Part shown: positions 12,553-24,439 of the stretch, piece by piece
Position numbering within the stretch: the first letter of the stretch is position 1
Layout of the letters: the number at the start of each line of letters is the position of its first letter
Assembly: GCA_903632075.3 (NCBI GenBank)
Contig: CAHIKZ030002090.1
Span: 5,907,501 to 5,971,500, forward strand
DNA from: Acanthosepion pharaonis
Lineage: Eukaryota; Mollusca; Cephalopoda; Sepiida; Sepiidae
Direction: 5' to 3'
Length of the DNA: 64,000 bases
Translations under genes and position numbers: made by a program
The notes under the pieces: model-generated
The model's input: only the letters and a program-made list of their open reading frames with translations
Told to the model about the DNA's origin: nothing
Databases searched by the model: none

Positions 12553-12652
12553 TATAAAAGTGGACACTGAGGTCAACACCAAGTGGTAACAGTTAGTTTC
12601 TTACTTCAACACAATCTTCCACTCAGTGTTGACCTCAGTGTTCACTCTTATA
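12553..12652. mobile_element. 100-bp MITE-like foldback element
   Basis: The left arm 12553-12579 (TATAAAAGTGGACACTGAGG, then TCAACAC) is the reverse complement of 12626-12652 with 2 mismatches in 27. A 46-base centre separates the arms. It lies about 160 bp after the P450 stop codon and could be in its 3' UTR. A divergent relative lies at about 29601-29690. Confidence 0.75.
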
Positions 12653-12918
12653 TAAGAAATTATATATAAATATAATAGAAAAACAAAAACTGAAGCTAAT
12701 CCTCAATAAACTTAAAAGATTTTTAATATGGCTTAATCTACTTAATACTGCATATAATCCATGGTGGTGGGAGTAGAAAATATATATGTATACACACTTG
12801 GTTTGAAGAGTGAATTGAGGTGTGAAACTGATTGTCACTATGCAGTATTGGTTCCCTTGTCCACATTGTCTATATCTATATGCATAGATGTATACATGAA
12901 GAATGATTAAAATAAGGA

Positions 12919-12956
<38 letters not shown>

Positions 12957-13925
12957 TTATTTTATAACTCCTTTAGAATACTGAATGGTTGTTTCTATGG
13001 AAACAATTCCGCATCATTAGTGTGATGCTAAAAGGTGTAAGTGCTTTTTTGTGAAATGTGAGAAAAAAAAATTTGCAAAGGGCCAAATTTAGCAAACATT
13101 TTTTTTTTTGCATATTATGAGTTTTTTTTTTTTTTCAAAATTTGACGTCCAATTTTAGAAAAAAAAATTTACTGGATCAGTTTGCTTGTTTCAGAAATGA
13201 AAAAAAAAACCATGCAAAAAGGGCGTATGTCAACTTACACCCATTTATAATCACATTGATGGCATATTAAGTGAGGTTTTTAATTCTACTACTTGACATG
13301 CTTACTCTATGTAAATCTTGCTTTTTTATTACACTCTGATGCTCTTTGTTTTATTGTACCAGCTTTTCGGACTTCATTTTTACCCTTGTTCAAAAAGATG
13401 ATACAGCATGATTGCAATTTGAAACTAAACATAACTTATCATCCTAGCATCTTTTAATATTTGCTAACTATGGACTAAAATACACTTGTTATGCTATGGG
13501 ATAGAATCATGTCAAAAATAAGTAACTTGTGGTAAGCTGGAAATTAGAACATTGAACTAACCAAGAGTTTACCAGTCTTATCCAGTTAGATCAATTTCTA
13601 TGCATATTACCTATAATAGATCAATTACTACCTATAACTTGCCATTCTATTGACTCTAAGGCTAGCTGGATAAATCTATTTGCCTTTAAGACAAGAGCCG
13701 CCACTCTGAAGCTGCAAAAAGTTCTGGAATCTAATTTTGGATTCTTTTGGTGCCACAATCCAAAATTATCATGGTCTCGAAATAGCTGAAGGGTTTATTT
13801 TTGAAGAATCCTAATTAAAGTCACAAGAAAGAAAGTAGATATAAATCACAAATACCCCCAAACAGGTGATTTCTAACTTCACCTTAACAATGGAATTACA
13901 TATTTAATATTTCTTAGAAGTTGTC
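12653..13925. other. Intergenic AT-rich stretch
   Basis: It contains a TA repeat at 12922-12953 and long A and T homopolymers at 13060-13210. Otherwise I recognise nothing. No convincing open frame is present. Confidence 0.5.
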
Positions 13926-14290
13926 ATGTGCTTGAGTGGTTAGAACATCAGCTTTTTAAGCATAAGACCCGGTTTTGAGTCTTACCATGGTTGATTTGTG
14001 AGGGAGACAATCACAGCATTTGACACCATTGGGAAATTTAAAACCATGCCACATTTGACTCAAGCCTTGTGAGTAAAATTTGGTAAGCGAAACTGTTTGG
14101 ATGCAATCAATGGTTATTATGCTAACAAAAGTCACAAGTTATTGTGACCAGGGGTTTGAGCTTACTGGCCTTGTTCACCTCTTAATTGCTGGTGTTCCCA
14201 GGTCCACCCTGACCTGGGTTGGTAGCACCTGTTAGGGTCCCAGATATGGGCAAATAGTTAACCTCAAAACTGAGGTAGAAAGCATTATGA
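13926..14290 (+). mobile_element. tRNA-derived SINE, family 1
   Basis: The head carries a pol III box A-like CTTGAGTGGTTAGAAC (13931-13946) and a box B-like GGTTTTGAGTC (13971-13981). The body contains CACAAGTTATTGTGACC and GCTTACTGGCCTTGTTCA, which recur in the copy at 28209-28545. The 3' third differs from that copy, so it is diverged or rearranged. Confidence 0.7.
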
Positions 14291-14299
14291 AAGTGTAAA

Positions 14300-14515
14300 A
14301 ATAAGTTTTGATACCAGAAATACTTTGTAAAAAATTATTACCAGAAATAAATTTTTGAAGAAAAAAAACTATTACCAGCAATACATCTTTGAAAAAAAAA
14401 TATTACCAGCAATAAGTTTTTGAAAATAATATTACCAGCTATACAATTTTGAGGAAAAAAATATTACCAGAAATAGATTTTTGACAAAACAAAAATATTA
14501 CCAGGAAAAAAAAGT
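14300..14515. repeat. Short tandem array, about 36-bp unit, six copies
   Basis: The units follow the pattern ATTACCAGAAATA, then a variable pair, TTTTTGA and an A-rich run. They are visible at about 14308, 14337, 14371, 14400, 14443 and 14463. The copies differ mainly in A-run length and at one or two bases, as expected for replication slippage. Confidence 0.8.
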
Positions 14516-14687
14516 TGTCAGCATTAAATGACCCATTGAGGTTGATATGCTGTAAAACAAAATAAACCAAACCAGTCTAAACCAAAGAATATATACTCTA
14601 TTCATACGAATCTATCCTAAAAATGTTGTCAGCATTAAATAACCCATTTAGGTTGATATGCTGTAAAACAAAACAAACCAAACCAAA
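14516..14687. repeat. Direct duplication flanking a 45-bp spacer
   Basis: A ~60-bp block (TTGTCAGCATTAAATGACCC, then GGTTGATATGCTGTAAAACA) occurs at about 14516-14573 and again at 14621-14684 with a few changes. Confidence 0.8.
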
Positions 14688-14689
14688 TT

Positions 14690-14815
14690 ACTGGGCTTGT
14701 TCAAAGTCTAAGGTTGGCTCAGTATAGCTGTAGTATAAACCACAAAATTTGCTCTGTAGGTATTGGACAAACATGACTGAGTAGATGTCTGTAATAGTGA
14801 TTAGGTAGCTACTCT
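14690..14815 (+). mobile_element. 3' fragment of SINE family 1
   Basis: GGGCTTGTTCAAAGTCTAAG, then GGCTCAGTATAGCTG, AACCACA, CTCTGTAGGTATTG and GTCTGTAAT, match the 3' part of the copy at 28390-28535 in order, with about 20% differences. Confidence 0.65.
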
Positions 14816-16120
14816 AGTGGATGGAATACTACAAACAACCAGTCATTTTTTTCCTAGGAAAACAGAAAAATAAGATCAAGCAGCTATTACAATGATTGAT
14901 GAAAAAATTAAACAATAAAATTTTCCAGAAAATGGAATTTATCAAACTGGAGGGTTTTCAAAATGTATTACTTTTATTTGAATTTTCAATAAAAGTAAAA
15001 TGTGCTCTTAATGAACAGATAATCAGCCAAGATAGTTGGAACATGACTAGTCTGTGACATGTCAGAATATACACCTTGTAAGAGTAAATATGACTAGATG
15101 AGAACCAGCCTGTGTGGACACTGCAGTTTGTATAATTATCAGCAAAAAGTATGTTTCATGTTAATATTTCCTTTAAAGAAATAATGACAAACAGATAAAC
15201 ATTCCTGCAATAAGATGTAGTATCAAAAACCATGACACTGCTTTTTTAACTAACTTCACTCTTCAACAATGTTTATTGTTTTAAAAAGCAATGATTAGAA
15301 TTGGAATAAAACCTAAACAGATAATGAAAGTGAATTTATACATTTTTTTTATTGAGAACTTACAACAAAAATATTAAACAAATATATTTACTAGATTGTT
15401 TATTTACAAGGATTTTATATTTACAGTGTTTTACAAAGTAAAAACTAATACAATTAGAACTAATGCAATGCAATATTTATCATTTAGCAATTTATAAAGA
15501 AAAATAAATGTGAAAAATTTTTTGTTTATAAATTTATAAACTTTTACTAAATTATTAAAATATGTGAACCAACTATAAGGAAATAAATCTTTATTAATTA
15601 CCATTTTATAAAGTTTGAAACACTTGACAATTAGTTGATGTTTTGCCAATCATTCCAATAAACAATCTAAATAAATAGCATTTATTATTTTTGTTGTTAA
15701 TTCTCAAGTTTCATAACAGCAAATAATGCATGTCATGAAAGATGAATGATTACTGATCTTGATTTGTTTATTAGTATATTCTCTTATTACTTAAGAAATC
15801 ACAACATATCTCATCTGGCTCTATGTAAATTTATGAATATATTTTAATTATTTCCATACATTTTTAGATTGTTTTCTATCTTCAGACAAAAATAACCACA
15901 ACTTTTATTTGCCAATCCCTGGTTTATTATGTTTTGAGAAACTGAAAGAAATTCCCTCTTATTTGATAGACCCCTAATTCAAGAGGCAAGAGTAAGTGCA
16001 TTGACAAAGGAGATTTAGCTGAAAAATAAATACTTCTGTAAAATAGATATTTTTATTTCTTAATTTTTGGTCCATTTCCACTGTTTTCATACTTACATAT
16101 TCAGTTATTTGCAGTTTTCT
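14816..16120. other. Intergenic AT-rich sequence
   Basis: I see no family I recognise. The 72-codon minus-strand open frame at 15431-15649 is composed of AT-rich codons and matches nothing. Confidence 0.45.
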
Positions 16121-16124
16121 GATT

Positions 16125-17155
16125 ACACTGGTTAACAAAAAAAATTTTTGAAATGGTCTTGAGACACAAAACATCTTTTTTTAACTAATTTGAGGGTGCT
16201 GAATCTGAAAATGGCCTTACTTTTTCTTTGTTAGCTACTTTTTTGTTGTACAGAAATGCCTCACTTTTGGGGGGAAAAAAACATTTTTTTCATTTGTTTT
16301 CTGTTTATAAGATATTGACCGATGACAATATTTCTCAAAATAAAATCGTAGAAACCTCTCAATTCATATTCAAACCAACAAATATTGGTCTCCTTATTGA
16401 GAAATACTATTTTTGCAATAACAATCAGACCCTAAGTCTTTAAAAACAACACAATTAAATATACCAAGACCAACAAGTATTTTCATTAAATCATTTAATG
16501 AACTAGCAACAGAAATAAAACCTTCATGAACATGAGAACTATGGTAAAAATTTTCTCTTGATTGTCATGTTCAATGTTATTTAAGTTCCTTTTGATACTC
16601 CAGCAGTATCACATACAAAGGAATTGGTGCATTCAATTGGGATGTATTTAGTTGGAGTTTCTTTCCAACTGTGAAAACAAAATGCTCTCAATGTGCTTGG
16701 TTTCTTTTGGTAGTGAGGGGATAAATTTATGAATATCAAACAAGATTTTAGGGTTTATTTTTTTTGATGTCAACTTAATTATCAGGTTTACTAAAGTGTA
16801 TTGCTTATAAAGTTTATGAGTTAATTTGAATTTTGGTGATAAATTGGAAAAATTCAATACTTCTATTTTAAAATTGTTGACACAAAAACACTTTTTTTCT
16901 TATAAAAAATAGCTTATTTCAGGTGGCTGATTGCTCGGCCTAGCTGAAAATTGATGGGTTTTTCTACGACCTTTATTAACTAAATTTTGTGATCAGCCAA
17001 GATTGTAAATTGATCTTTTTTCCAAAAATGAGCAATTTCAAAAGAGCAAAAATAGTAGCTAACCATGAAAAACTGAGGTCATTTTCAGAATCAGCACCAG
17101 CTAAAACGTGTTTTGTTTCTTGGCACCCAAAATCGTTTTGACCAGTGTTATTTTT
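16125..17155. repeat. Diverged inverted repeat (foldback), about 1 kb overall
   Basis: The sequence at about 16129-16310 (ACACTGGTTAAC, GGTGCTGAATCTGAAAATGG, TTAGCTACTTTTTTG) reappears as its reverse complement at about 16990-17150 (TAGTAGCTAACC, GGTCATTTTCAGAATCAGCA, TTTGACCAGTGT). The arms are roughly 150 bp with many small gaps. The ~680-bp centre has no recognisable coding. Confidence 0.65.
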
Positions 17156-17589
17156 AATATTCTAAGAGAAGCAACTCCTATTAACTCTTAAGCACGTCGC
17201 AAAATTTATTAATTGAACTCATTTTTTTTATTAACCATTATTTCTCCAAATGTATCTTACTTACAATCATTTCTTTAATAAGAAAAGTTTAATTTTATTT
17301 ACTTGTTCCTTTTGCACACACTACATAATGAAAATATTCACGAGAAAGAAATTTTTTGAATAAATAAACAACTTTTGCATGCAGCAGGATTGACTTTTGC
17401 ATTTTTCGATATTGGATTTTTAATTCATAATTTGTATTTTTTGTACACGTATAAGAATATGAACCATATCTTTCGGAACAAGTCAACACTTAAAAAAAAA
17501 GTATCAACCTTTCTTTTCAAAAAAAAAAGAACTTTTGTGCAAAAAGTAAAAATAAAATAACCCTTTGTCATGTGTCTAAGTTTTGGTTA
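17156..17589. other. Intergenic AT-rich sequence
   Basis: No recognisable feature. Short open frames on both strands overlap each other and match nothing. Confidence 0.4.
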
Positions 17590-17972
17590 ACCACTCCCCC
17601 TTGAGAACACAATGATCCAGTGACTAGACCCAAAGAGTTTTGAGTTCAATACCAGGCTACAGCAGTGGTGAATCAAAACTTGGTGAGTTGAGTTAAAGGG
17701 AAATAACTGAGAAATCCGGAAGAGGTATGGCACGTGGAACTAGAACAATCTACCCTGGTGGATGAAATAAAGGATTCGGTTTGAAATTCCAATCACCTGA
17801 AGAAGGTCTAAACGTACAACAGCTGAAAAGTTGTGAATACGTCAATAAAGATGAGGATAACAGTCTGAATAAAATAGGTAATGTAAGTAATATAAATGTA
17901 GGTAGAAAAAAAGCAAATTTTTATGAGATAACGAAGGTCACAAAGCACTACCCAAGGCACCCCAATCAGGTT
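17590..17972 (+). mobile_element. SINE family 2, copy 1
   Basis: It shares with 54653-54955 the blocks GATCCAGTGA, TAGACCCAAAGAG, GAGTTCAATACCAGGCTACA (box B-like), GTTAAAGGGAAATAACT, GGTATGGCACGTG and CACCTGAAGAAGG. Box A is not visible in this copy. Its tail (TATAAATGTAGGTAGAAAAA to CAATCAGG) also occurs alone at 58048-58136. A degraded CTGAAGA/stem/GAAA core lies at 17797-17830. Confidence 0.75.
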
Positions 17973-20130
17973 TGACGCCCCCCCCACACACACACACACA
18001 CGCCATCTTTCTAGTCATTTCAAGTAAATACAAGATTTTCCAATTTTTGTTGTGCCACATGACTAACTTCATTAACTTTTCTCCTTGGAAGCAAAATGAA
18101 TTCTCTTTAATTTATTTAACACCTCATCTGCTTCAAGAGACAATACAAGACAAGCAGTATTAGAATCAATATTTTTTCTTTTCTCCATTTTCTCTCTGTT
18201 CATTCTCCATCATATGTACATTTCATCCAGAAATTATGAGAACACTTAGAAAATGACTGATTCTTTGTTGAATTCAGTGATTCGTACTGAGATTACATAT
18301 AAATGAATTGCAGATGTATGCCTAAAATGTTTTAGTCTTGTTAGTGGTTAGATAATTTCAATTTTGTAATCCAAGCTAATGTTCAGTAATCATAAAACAC
18401 TTGTGAATTTGATGCATTTCTGTATTTCTAATGTTGAACTCTCTAAAAGATTCTCTGAAAATACTGAAAGATTTCTTGCTTACATAAGAAGAAAAAGCAT
18501 TTTTACTTGGAGTCAAACTGTGTGGTGATGGTACTTCAAAATCATTCCAGATGTGAAGCCTTCAACAAAATTTAGGAAACTCACATTCTGTCACTTTGAT
18601 CCATAACTTTTGGAGGAATCCTGACGCTTATGGAGAATTATGGAAACCATGGAGCTGATAAGAAAATGAACAGACAAGATGGCAAATTGCAGAAGAGACT
18701 ATAGAAAATCCATCAAAAGGTGTTTGAAAAATTGCACAAAAAATAAGATAGGTTCAGTTAATATTGAAATCTGTTTACAATATCTTATAACAGAGTGGTA
18801 AACTATGTTCAGTGTTTTACTGCAAGAGAATGCCTAATGATAATTTGAAGTTGGAAATAATTCAGATTTTAACACTGAAAAAAATATAGAGAAACTAATT
18901 AAGTGTTGAAGAGAATAAGGAAAAAAAAAACAATAAAAATAATAATTAGAAGTAATGAGTTTGGAGTAGGCTGTAGGAAGATTTGATCCTGAAATAAACT
19001 AATTATAATTCATTAAGATTTAGTAAAATTAGATCTTCCATCAACATATCCAGTGGTAATATGACAAAGATTTATGGTCTTATAAAATTTCCCAAATTCC
19101 AGTGAAGTATTTTTTCTATGTTTATGTAGAGTACTATTAGACCCTGCCTCCTAACTGTTCATATTGTTACCAAAATTCAAACTAGATATTTGGTCTGACT
19201 GCATTCTAAAGAGTGTCATCTGTTTTTGTATAAAGAAAGGCCATGAATAGCTTACCAAAATAAAAATGCAATCTATCTAGGTCAGAATTGCAAAAATTCC
19301 TTATATAAATAAAGGAAAGCCAAAGGGACAGACAGGACTAAACGGAGAGCCAGTGAAAAAGTAGGCAAGAGCTGTTATAAACTGTCCCCTCTGTTGCTGC
19401 TACTGCTACTGCTACTGCCACTAACAAACACACACATGCCTAAAAGGCAATAATACATTCCCAGGACTAAGGTTTCTTCAAATTGTTGTAGCTTACTGTA
19501 ACAATAATTTTCCTGTCCAAAGATCATCAACCAGATTATATAGAAAGATTAATAATTTTTTACTCCTGATGAATTTTTTAAAATTCTTCAATTTTTCATT
19601 AAACCCATTATTAGTTTGCTGATTTGTTCTATGAAATCTGTTTTTAGCAGAGACTACAATGGTGGAAATTTCATACCTAAAATCTCGGCAGAATCACAAT
19701 GACTACTGCACAAAATCCCCATAAAATCTGGTTGTCTTAGCTTGCTGATACTGACATGTGATACATCAAAAATACTGTCAAGTTACAATGCCAAGAATAC
19801 TACATTTTTGGTAGTGATGGGGCAGTGAATGACAGATTGCTGAAACAAGAACATTATTGATGTTTTTGTCTTGGCCAATAATTGTCATGTAGTACAGGTA
19901 TGAGCTAAGCTGAAACCATGTTTACATAAATATCATAAAGAAATCAGATGCTTGTGGGTAGAGATTATCCTCAATGAGCACTTTAATCTGAAGAATGTGA
20001 TTTAGACAAATTTTTTTCTCTGTGATCTACAATAAGAAACTGAAAATGGTTGCTGGTAGGTTTGAAGGTAGAGAAATTATAGTTTGGGATGGCTTTACTG
20101 GCTTTGTGCTACTCTGTCTAGTTATTGTTA
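17973..20130. other. Intergenic sequence, no recognised gene
   Basis: A (CA) run lies at 17985-18001, and a CTG/CTA triplet-like run (TGCTGCTACTGCTACTGCTA) at 19394-19418. Otherwise I see no motif, splice-like exon or repeat shared with the rest of the window. Confidence 0.45.
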
Positions 20131-20800
20131 ATGGAATTTTGGCAGCACTCAAGAACCAAGATATGCTACAACACAGCTTGATATCAAAACTACCAATAAT
20201 GACTGGCCGCTTGTGTTCGAGTATGCCTGTTTACTAGTGCAGCTAGCCAATCCCTGTTGCAGACACGTGCTCAGGTACATTTGTGTTTGTTTAACACTCA
20301 CAGAACCCACCTGTATTTTATATTACAACTATGTTGAGCAGACTTTAGTTATAGTTTCTGGGAGAGAGCACATTAAATGGCTTGATCAACAGTCTGAACA
20401 AAGTACACTCAAAACTTCAGTCACGATAACCTGTGACTTTGTGCTAACACAACCATTTACGACTCCCAAATAAGTTCTGTCTAACCAATTTCACTCACAA
20501 GACTTGGGTCAACCAGTGATACATGTTTCAGTTTAAGTTGTCTAACTTAGTATCACTCTTATACACGGTTGTGTCCCTTGTTTTGAAATGTAATTTTGGT
20601 TTGAATAAATATGGCGGTCAGATAATACATGCTGTTATTTCTACATTATTATGCATGAATCATATTAATAGTATTATTATCAGGTACTTCCCAAAAGTGT
20701 CAGAAGTCACCATCCAGACAAATGGACAATGGTGAGATTCGAACCACGTTTCATGGTCAGAAAGGTGACTTAGAAATAAAGGCTCAGCCAGACAATGCAA
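20130..20800 (-). mobile_element. Minus-strand tRNA-derived SINE, diverged
   Basis: Read on the minus strand, the head near 20733-20760 contains ACGTGGTTCGAATCTCACC, a good box B. The body near 20420-20450 contains GTCACAGGTTATCGTGACTG, which resembles the family 1 core CACAAGTTATTGTGACC at 14131-14147. The copy is diverged. The open frames across it are chance. Confidence 0.5.
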
Positions 20801-22060
20801 GTTGATTAATTTTTAATCTGTAAGTGGCTTGCTACCAAACCTCAGTCCGACAAAAAATATTTGAGGAATGATGGGAAGAGACATGTAAACTGGCAACACC
20901 CAATATTTTACTTTTGAGCAACTGAAACAATATGTTGTTGATGCATAGGTGAAAAATCCCTTAATCTACATTCTAAATTGAAAAACTCTGATAGATCAAG
21001 TTATTTGGGTTTTAAAGGTGAACTGACAACCATAAACGTTCTGCTCAATAAAAAGTATTTTCATTTGTACTGGTCATCAGTTTATTCAAGGTTTTATTTG
21101 TTAAAGTAAAAAATAACCAAGAATAAGAACAAACAAAAAACAAAAAAACAACAATTTCTTAAAATGAAAATTATAAATTCAGAATGGAGCAAAAAAAATA
21201 CCAAAGAATAATTTAGAAACATTTTATAAAATTTTAGACTTGCTTTGAAAGAAATTTCACTATCTTTTTTTACATTCGGTGTTGCATAATGTCTGAGCTC
21301 TCAATAACCCCTCAGGTGTCGGTGGTTAAATAAATACACTAAATGTAAGCAAGGGCAGCGATATTTAGTCAAGGGCGACAACTCTGTTCAATATGCAAGG
21401 GGGATAACTCTAAAAGACAAATTTAAAAAAAAAAACTAGAAAACCGATACATTTATAAGAGAAGCAGCAGTGTTGATAGTTTCGGGCTAGGATTTATTTT
21501 TTTTTGTTGTGCCGTAAGGAAGAATAATTGAATAACACTGGAAATTGCAGAAGTTCTATCTAGCGAGTTATTTGTGTGCCTGATAGTGTTTGATTTGCTG
21601 CTTGCCTACAGGCTGTTAAATAAGTAACATCGGCATATCAAAAAGAAAAACAAAAAACATTTTTTCCACTTGTCTTCGATGCAAACTTATTTACTTCGGA
21701 AGATGAGGAATTGATATATTCCTATTGACAGAGTATATTATTAAATAATGGAACAAAATGTCCAACGGAACTATTCGTCCAGAGGAAGAATCATCGCCAA
21801 TTTCATTCTGAAGTAAGAATTGTTTTATTTCTCTTTCTTTTCCTTTTTCATCTGAATTTCTTCTTTTAATCTTCTGTTTGATACAACCTTTCACTTCAGA
21901 AAATGAAGGTTTTTCTTAGGAAGTCGTTAAAAGAGACTTTCTAAAAATGTGAGCGCACTCATTAACATAATTTTGGTATTTTAGATAAAGATGGATTTCA
22001 TAGGATTTTTTTTCATGTCTATTCTTTCTTTAGGTATCACGTCAAGTACCACCAAAAATC
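20801..22060. other. Intergenic sequence
   Basis: I recognise no gene or repeat. The 67-codon minus-strand open frame (21691-21894) is lysine/glutamate-rich and matches nothing I know. Confidence 0.4.
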
Positions 22061-22099
22061 CAAAATGTAGACTTTTTTTTTTTCCAAAATGAAAAAAAA

Positions 22100-23620
22100 A
22101 AAACGCCATTTACTGTTTTTAAATATTTACCAAAAATCAAGAAATTATTCGATTTAAATGAAATTTTCAGCACTTATTCGTTAAATGAATGATTGTTTTT
22201 ACTGAATATCTTTTTCTATTGGAAAACTTTGTGGAAATATTCTTTTGGGAGATCAATTCTATCCAACCACCCGCTTTTCCATATCTCAGATGTTTTTAAT
22301 TTCTATTTCATACTTTTAATGTGGTATAAAAAATCCAAATTCTTTTTACTTGGTTATAGAAAAATATATTAACCTCTTTTGATCAAAATGAAATATCCAA
22401 CACTATTTACATTCATTATTCGGTCTATTGTTCTCATCTTTGTCGCCATATTTATTATTACAACGTCTCGGCCGTTGTACGCTCTGGACACATGCCTCCA
22501 TGATGCGGGGAATTATAGGGAGATAACTGATAACTGACATCCATTAAACATGGCATGTAGAACTAGAACAGTCTACCCCAGTGAGCGAAATAAAGGGTTC
22601 AGTTCGACATTCCAACCACCTGAAGAAGGCCGAGCGTACAACGGCCAAACCGTTGTAATAATAAATATGGCGACAAAGATGAGAACAATAGTCCGAATAA
22701 TGTAAATAGTGTACATAACATCTCAGAAATATAGACAGATACTTATCCAAGTACGATGGGTAATAATGTAGTTTCAGAAAGGGGGTCTATCTCCAAAAAA
22801 CCCTAGGAGTTCGATAACAAGCAAACACAGAGGCTACAAAATTACTAAAAGTCTCGATTTAAATGTAACTTTTAGTACTTATTTGTTCATGAATTGTTGA
22901 GTGAATATGTAATTATTTTAGAAAGGCATAGATTTTTGTTTTTCCATTTTTTCTCGCCTTCACCTCATTTCGGTATTTAGTGTACGTTTTTAAAATTGGG
23001 GAGGGTATGTAAATTTTATATATTTGTTATGTAAAGAAATTCCCTAATATTTTTTTTTTTTTTTCAATGAAGACAGAAAAAGAAATACTGAAAATTCACC
23101 CTTAACCTTACCAAAATAATTCAATAAAACAACAATATTTTTTTAGAGTTGGGTTTAATAATTGAACAGAAAAATCTACATTGATATTTTTTTTAAAATC
23201 GAAAAATGCCATTTCATATTCAAGTGTGAACATTTTTTTTAAAGTACTTGTTTTTTTTCGTTTTTGCAATTGTTAGAATATTTCTTGTATTGCAATTAAA
23301 GGCAACTATGCTCTGATTGCAATTAATTAACTACGAACCACTAAAATGGATAGTGATTTTTTTATTTTTTTATTTTTTATTTTTTCGAAATGAAAGCAAA
23401 AAATGGCTACCCACCCCTACTGTTAAAAAAAAAAAAAAAATGCTGAAAAATAGGGAATTATCCGATTCAAACGAAATTTTTAGTTTTTATTCATTGATGA
23501 ATAAATTGTATACCGAATAGATTATTTTATTAAAAGTCCTTGTGGAAATATTTGTTTTTTGCAGGGGTGGGGTATACACTTTTTTTTAACAATTAAAAAA
23601 AATTATTGAAGATGCTATTT
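22100..23620 (+). repeat. Old AT-rich repeat, several units in tandem or nested
   Basis: A block like GAATTATCCGATTCAAACGA, then AATTTT, TTATTCATT and TGTGGAAATATT, occurs at 22141-22245 and 23452-23556, more weakly at 22848-22920, and inverted at 26640-26735. The units are separated by poly-A/T runs and interrupted by the SINE 2 foldback at 22401-22711. The family is unclassified, and no coding is visible. Confidence 0.55.
22401..22711. mobile_element. SINE family 2 copy with long inverted arms
   Basis: The left arm 22401-22484 and right arm 22632-22711 are reverse complements. The core GACAAAGATGAGAACAATAG and neighbouring TAATAATAAATATGGC are identical across more than 45 bases, with one 4-base gap near the end. 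The ~147-base loop holds the SINE 2 blocks GGCATGTAGAACTAGAACAG and GAAATAAAGGGTTC. The element is therefore flanked by an inverted copy of its own 3' end. A hammerhead-like core lies at 22620-22655. Confidence 0.85.
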
Positions 23621-23936
23621 CAAAAAAAAAAAAAAAAAATGCAGTAATTGAGAACACTGAAAATTCGTCCCGAATCTTACCAACAATATTTCAATAAAAC
23701 TCAATTCTTTTGAGAATTGGTGCTTGCATAATTTAATAAAACACATTTTCTTTCACAATAGACAGAAAAACAATATACACTTTTATATTTGTTTTTAAAA
23801 TTATTTATACGATTTTGAAATTCATCCCCTTGCTGTTCATTACAAGAATTTCTTATCAAATAAAGTAAGTCAATGTTTTAAGATTTGAAAAAATGTAAAG
23901 TTTAACCTTTTTAAAAAGAATTTTCCTTTTAGCAAC

Positions 23937-24075
23937 TACAGTGTAACCCGGATATAAGAGTTGTCGGGACCGGAGAAGAAGTCTCTTATATCCGGGTTTC
24001 TCTTATTTATATACATTAACACAGGCTCTAATTTGGGACCAGAGAAAATCTCTCTTATATCCGGGTTACACTGTA
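23937..24075. mobile_element. 139-bp MITE with perfect 24-bp TIRs, pogo/Tc1-mariner type
   Basis: The left end TACAGTGTAACCCGGATATA (continuing AGAG) and right end CTCTTATATCCGGGTTACAC (continuing TGTA) are perfect reverse complements including the terminal TA, which is the target site of this superfamily. An internal GTCTCTTATATCCGGGTTTC repeats the right end. The element is too short to encode a transposase. CAGTGTAACCC resembles pogo/Tigger ends. The perfect TIRs suggest recent activity. Confidence 0.88.
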
Positions 24076-24439
24076 TTAGATTATTTGTATGGATATACAA
24101 AAATGAAATAATTCTACTTTCTCGCCTTTGACTATTCTACTAAGTTTCGTAAAAGCGAAAGAATAAAAAAAAACATACATATTTTATTTTTAACTATTGT
24201 TTATATAGAATTATAATTTAGTGGACAAAATAAAAATACAAACATCATTTTGAGGTCATAAATAAGAACTCTTAGTTTTGCCCATATTGTTTTTTTTATT
24301 TTTTGCCTGTTTGCCTTTTCTTAAATTCACAATAAGAAAAACACATTGGAACAATTAAATATTTTATGGTATGAAACAAGTAAGAAAAAACAAATGAATT
24401 AAACTCAAAAGTATCACTTAACAAAAAATAACTATTTCC

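Noticed and set aside
13926..14000. A true tRNA gene
   Set aside because: Box A and B-like motifs are present, but no cloverleaf forms and the sequence continues into a repeat body, so it is a SINE head.
22485..22711. A complete, active hammerhead ribozyme
   Set aside because: The core is mutated in every copy in this window and stems I and III could not be paired by eye. Kept only as a hypothesis for the family consensus.
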